Assembly (NCBI GenBank): GCA_023393115.1
Contig: JAEWMS010000086.1
Span: 131,487-195,486, forward strand
Reading direction: 5' to 3'
Length of the DNA: 64,000 bases
Source of the DNA: Bacillota bacterium
GTDB lineage: Bacteria; Bacillota; Clostridia; Acetivibrionales; DSM-1351
Shown here: piece after piece, positions 60,712-64,000 of the stretch
How the letters are laid out: each line of letters begins with the position of its first letter
Position numbering within the stretch: position 1 is the first letter of the stretch
Made by a program: the position numbers and the translations under genes
Notes under the pieces: generated by a model
The model's database searches: none
What the model was told of the DNA's origin: nothing
What the model saw: only the letters and a program-made list of their open reading frames with translations

Positions 60712-63351
60712 ATGCAGAAATTAGGATTAAATGAGCTTAGAGAACGTTATCTCAGCTTTTTTGAAAGCAAGGGCCATTTAAGAATGGCAAGTGCACCTTT
60801 AGTACCTAAAAATGACCCGAGCCTTTTGCTTATTAACTCAGGAATGGCTCCGTTAAAACCGTATTTTACTGGCCAGGAAGAACCCCCTAGAAAAAGGGTT
60901 ACTACCTGTCAGAAATGTATAAGAACTCCTGATATAGAGAATGTGGGCAAAACAGCCCGCCACGGTACTTATTTTGAGATGCTGGGTAACTTTTCCTTTG
61001 GTGACTATTTCAAAAAGGAAGCTATTCCATGGGCATGGGAGTTCTGTACACAGGATCTGAAAATGCCTGTTGACAAGCTTTGGGTTACAATTTATGAAGA
61101 CGATGACGAGGCCTTTGAGATCTGGAATAAGGATATCGGCTTGCCTCCTGAAAGAATAGTAAGAATGGGAAAGAAGGATAATTTCTGGGAGCACGGTACA
61201 GGTCCTTGTGGTCCTTGTTCTGAAATATATTTTGACAGAGGTCCTGAAAAAGGCTGCGGCAGCCCGGATTGTAAAGTGGGCTGTGAGTGTGACCGCTACG
61301 TTGAGTTCTGGAATAATGTATTTACACAGTTTAATAAAGACGAGCAGGGTAACTATACAAGATTGTCACACCCAAATATTGATACAGGTATGGGTCTGGA
61401 AAGACTGGCTTGTATTTCTCAGGGTGTAGACAACCTTTTTGAAGTTGACACCGTTCTCAACATATTAAATTATATTTGTAAAATCGCCGGCGTCGAGTAT
61501 AAAAAGTCTGAAAAAACAGATATCTCAATACGTGTAATAACAGACCATATCAGAAGCACAACAATGATGGTTTGTGACGGTGTACTTCCTTCAAATGAAG
61601 GAAGAGGCTATGTACTTAGAAGACTTCTTAGAAGGGCAGCAAGACACGGCAGACTTCTGAGTATTAACAAGCCCTTCCTCTATGATGTTGCAATGGTTGT
61701 AATAAACGAGTCCAAAGAGGCATATCCGGAGCTTGCAGAAAAGGCAGATTATATTAAGAAAGTAATAAGAATTGAAGAGGAACGTTTTGAAGCAACAGTT
61801 GATCAAGGAATAGTTATACTCAATGAGTTTATTTCTGAAATCAAAGAAAAGAAGCAGACAGTCCTTCCGGGTGAAATGGTATTTAAGCTCCATGACACCT
61901 ACGGTTTCCCTCTTGATCTTACAAGAGAAATAGCTGAGGAAAATGGCCTTGGAATAGATGAGGACGGCTTTAAAAAGGAAATGGATGCTCAAAAGAAAAA
62001 GGCAAGGGATGCCCATAACAGTAAAGATACTTCTGCCTGGGCCGACAGTGTTTTCGACAAGCTGGACAAGAGCCTTAAAACCACCTTCACAGGCTATGAA
62101 GAAACCATAGTTGATGCTAAGATTCTCTACATTGTAAAGGATGGTGAAATCTCAGAAACTGCTCAGGAAGGTGATGAGGTTACTGTAATACTTGATAAGA
62201 CCTCCTTCTATGCCGAGAGCGGCGGACAGGTTGGGGATACCGGTATCATATCAACTGAGAACGGTAAGATTAGTATAAATAACTGTACTAAAACTGCTGA
62301 TGGGAAATACCTGCATTCCGGTATTGTTGAAAGCGGTTTGATTGAAACAGGTAGTCTGTGCAAAGCTGAAATAGATACCAAGAGAAGGATGGCCATATGC
62401 AGAAACCACACTACTACTCACCTTTTGCATAAGGCATTGAGAACTGTACTCGGAGATCATGTCCATCAGGCAGGTTCACTTGTTGAACCCAATAAACTCA
62501 GATTTGACTTCAGCCATTTCTCAGCCATGACTGCTGAGGAGTTAAAGAAGGTTGAGGATTTGACAAATCAGGCCATACTTGAAAGTATGGAGGTTGATGT
62601 CAGGGAAATGCCGATTGATGAAGCCAAGAAGCTGGGAGCAATGGCTTTATTCGGTGAGAAATACGGGAACACTGTTAGAGTGGTAAAAGTTGAAGATTAC
62701 AGTATAGAATTCTGCGGGGGCACCCACTTGAAGAATACTGCCCAGGCAGGGTTGGTTAAGATATTTGGTGAAAGCGGTGTAGCTGCCGGTGTAAGAAGAT
62801 TGGAAGCCCTAACAGGTGAAGCAGCAATACAATACTATGCAGAGAAGGAAAGTATGCTTAACGAGGTTTCACAAGCTCTGAAGGCTTCACCACAGGATAG
62901 CCTTAAGAAGGTTGAAGCTCTCGGACAGGAGCTCAAGAATGCTGAAAAGGAAATCGAACAGCTCCGAAATAAACTTGTAAGCGGTGAAGCTGATGATATT
63001 CTTGCAAAAGCAGTAGAAGTCAAGGGTGTAAAAGTTGTAACAGCACGATTTGATACTCTTGATATAGACGGACTAAGAAATACCGGTGACATGCTAAAAA
63101 ATAAACTTGAGTCTGGTGTTGTAGTACTGGGTTCCAGCTATGGAGACAAGGTAACCTTTATTGTCACAGCCACTAAAGACCTATTGGCAAAGGGTATTCA
63201 TTCTGGAAATATTATTAAGGAAGTTGCAAAAGTGGCCGGTGGCGGCGGTGGCGGACGTCCGGATATGGCTCAGGCAGGCGGCAAGGATGCAGCTAAGATA
63301 AATGATGCTCTAAAGGCTGCAATTCCTGTAATAGAGGGACAAATAAAATAG
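60712..63351 (+). CDS. alaS: Alanyl-tRNA synthetase
   Basis: 879 residues, normal length. Class II core (1-~230) begins MQKLGLNELRERYLSFFESK with motif 2 around R-H-G-T-Y-F-E-M-L-G-N-F-S-F-G-D. The editing domain has H-T-T-T-H-L-L-H (~565) and C-G-G-T-H (~665). A DHHA1 C-terminal domain includes the Gly-rich G-G-G-G-G-G-R-P-D-M-A-Q-A-G-G. GGAGG lies 5 nt before the ATG. Controlled by the T-box leader upstream. Confidence 0.98.
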   Translation: MQKLGLNELRERYLSFFESKGHLRMASAPLVPKNDPSLLLINSGMAPLKPYFTGQEEPPRKRVTTCQKCIRTPDIENVGKTARHGTYFEMLGNFSFGDYFKKEAIPWAWEFCTQDLKMPVDKLWVTIYEDDDEAFEIWNKDIGLPPERIVRMGKKDNFWEHGTGPCGPCSEIYFDRGPEKGCGSPDCKVGCECDRYVEFWNNVFTQFNKDEQGNYTRLSHPNIDTGMGLERLACISQGVDNLFEVDTVLNILNYICKIAGVEYKKSEKTDISIRVITDHIRSTTMMVCDGVLPSNEGRGYVLRRLLRRAARHGRLLSINKPFLYDVAMVVINESKEAYPELAEKADYIKKVIRIEEERFEATVDQGIVILNEFISEIKEKKQTVLPGEMVFKLHDTYGFPLDLTREIAEENGLGIDEDGFKKEMDAQKKKARDAHNSKDTSAWADSVFDKLDKSLKTTFTGYEETIVDAKILYIVKDGEISETAQEGDEVTVILDKTSFYAESGGQVGDTGIISTENGKISINNCTKTADGKYLHSGIVESGLIETGSLCKAEIDTKRRMAICRNHTTTHLLHKALRTVLGDHVHQAGSLVEPNKLRFDFSHFSAMTAEELKKVEDLTNQAILESMEVDVREMPIDEAKKLGAMALFGEKYGNTVRVVKVEDYSIEFCGGTHLKNTAQAGLVKIFGESGVAAGVRRLEALTGEAAIQYYAEKESMLNEVSQALKASPQDSLKKVEALGQELKNAEKEIEQLRNKLVSGEADDILAKAVEVKGVKVVTARFDTLDIDGLRNTGDMLKNKLESGVVVLGSSYGDKVTFIVTATKDLLAKGIHSGNIIKEVAKVAGGGGGGRPDMAQAGGKDAAKINDALKAAIPVIEGQIK

Positions 63352-63368
63352 TTAAATATTATTTATCA

Positions 63369-63406
63369 GAGCAGTTTCAGAAGAATCTTTAAAGCTGAGA
63401 CTGCTC
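63369..63406 (+). other. Stem-loop between alaS and the HIT gene
   Basis: GAGCAGTTTCAG (63369-63380) pairs with CTGAGACTGCTC (63395-63406) with one wobble pair and a 14-nt loop. No T-run follows, so it is a weak terminator or an mRNA-processing hairpin. Confidence 0.55.
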
Positions 63407-63434
63407 CTACAGGTTTAAGTATGGAGGTAGAAAA

Positions 63435-63779
63435 ATGAGCGATTGTATTTTTTGTAAAATCATAAACAGGGAAATCCCATCAAAGTCGGTCTATGAAACA
63501 GATAAAGTGTATGCGTTTCATGATATAAATCCGGAGGCACCTGTTCATGTGCTTATCGTCCCGAAAGAGCATATTGCTTCACATAATGAATTAACTGCAG
63601 AGAATGTTGGAATAATGAAGGATATACATCTTGCAGCAAATGAAATAGCAAAACAGTTGGGAATAGCAGAGAGCGGATACAGACTAATAAACAATTGCGG
63701 GGCAGATGCGGGGCAGACTGTTTTCCACCTTCACTATCACCTTGTAGGCGGAAAATCGCTGGGTACTAAAATATTGTAA
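63435..63779 (+). CDS. HIT family nucleotide-binding protein (HinT-like)
   Basis: 114 residues. N-terminal C-I-F-C-K-I-I-N-R-E-I-P-S, the common start of HinT proteins, and the histidine triad Q-T-V-F-H-L-H-Y-H-L near residue 97-105. Family members hydrolyse adenosine 5'-monophosphoramidates and related nucleotidyl conjugates, including aminoacyl-AMP, which would make its place right behind alaS sensible. ATGGAGG precedes the ATG. It may be read from the alaS promoter across the 83-bp gap. Confidence 0.93.
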   Translation: MSDCIFCKIINREIPSKSVYETDKVYAFHDINPEAPVHVLIVPKEHIASHNELTAENVGIMKDIHLAANEIAKQLGIAESGYRLINNCGADAGQTVFHLHYHLVGGKSLGTKIL

Positions 63780-63804
63780 CTTGTCTTACTTTTATAAATA
63801 AATG

Positions 63805-63834
63805 TTGACACTTTTTTGAAAATTAATATATAAT
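63805..63834 (+). promoter_or_regulatory. Promoter for rpsU
   Basis: TTGACA (63805-63810), 18-bp spacer and TATAAT (63829-63834). The ~90-nt leader before rpsU contains TAGTATT/AATACTA around three A and a GTGC/GCAC pair, so it may fold, but no known leader element was recognised. Confidence 0.8.
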
Positions 63835-63930
63835 ATACTGTGTGCTGTATTTAGCTTGATTCCCTATAGTATTAAAAATACTACGGCTTATTCCCGGCAC
63901 AATTGTTACCATCGGAGGGAGGGAAGTTGT

Positions 63931-64000
63931 GTGTCTGAAGTAAGAGTTAAAGAGAATGAGTCTTTGGATAGTGCTCTCAAAAGGTTTAAGAGATCTTGTG
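63931..64000 (+). CDS. rpsU: 30S ribosomal protein S21, 3' end beyond window
   Basis: The first 23 codons read MSEVRVKENESLDSALKRFK followed by R-S-C, the conserved S21 N-terminus. The start is GTG at 63931, preceded by GGAGGGAGGGAA. The gene runs out of the window. Confidence 0.95.
   Translation, partial: MSEVRVKENESLDSALKRFKRSC

Overview
The window looks like chromosome of a low-GC, spore-forming, anaerobic, cellulose-degrading clostridium, most likely Ruminiclostridium or a close relative. The evidence is spoIVA, acetate formation by Pta-AckA, a hydrogenase-like redox sensor, T-box-controlled tRNA synthetases, and a cellodextrin uptake/cellobiose phosphorylase locus. That locus matches in gene content the cuaDSR-cuaABC-cbpA cluster known from R. 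cellulolyticum. The genus is an inference; no rRNA or tRNA gene is present. AT-rich intergenic spacers carry many clear hairpin terminators.

Layout. 1-3.5 kb: the 3' part of a large probable surface protein, an unlisted 42-residue gene, and a C39-like cysteine-peptidase-fold protein. 3.5-10.1 kb (minus strand): an apgM-type phosphoglycerate mutase/homoserine kinase, glnS, gltX behind a T-box leader, and a membrane-anchored spermidine-synthase-like protein. 10.3-19.3 kb (plus): a LysM protein, pta, ackA, the yceD-rpmF pair, a PDZ/radical-SAM (DUF512) protein, der, plsY and gpsA. 19.4-21.3 kb (minus): a soluble fusion of an [FeFe]-hydrogenase-like H-cluster domain to a chemoreceptor signalling domain. 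21.6-29 kb: spoIVA, thiT (minus) with a TPP riboswitch, uvrA with a LexA box, and a DUF47-Pit phosphate transporter pair. 29.6-32 kb: a ClpE-like unfoldase.

32.2-49.7 kb is the most distinctive part. A binding protein, a YesM-type histidine kinase and a YesN-type regulator (cuaDSR-like) precede a binding protein and two permeases (cuaABC-like). Next come a second, closely paralogous YesN regulator, a second two-permease importer with its own binding protein, a LacI-family regulator, and cellobiose phosphorylase. In R. cellulolyticum cbpA is cotranscribed directly with cuaABC. Here a five-gene block separates them and cbpA appears to have its own promoter. Neither importer has an ATPase gene nearby, so a shared MsmK-type ATPase elsewhere is implied. 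Together the genes would sense cellobiose outside the cell, import cellodextrins and cleave cellobiose phosphorolytically; the resulting acetyl-CoA could be drained through the Pta-AckA pair in the same window.

49.7-57.4 kb is a phosphate regulon split into two divergent units: pstB-phoU-phoB-phoR on the minus strand and pstC-pstA-pstS on the plus strand. Arrays of TTAACA-like repeats at 11-bp steps lie in the divergent spacer and in front of pstS, and a weaker one precedes the DUF47-pit pair. 57.4-64 kb: cheW and argJ (minus), then a HAD phosphatase, alaS behind a T-box, a HIT protein, and the first 23 codons of rpsU. A MITE-like repeat with small GC-rich hairpins occurs between cbpA and phoR, with a half copy between pta and ackA. 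No CRISPR array, prophage or transposase gene was seen.
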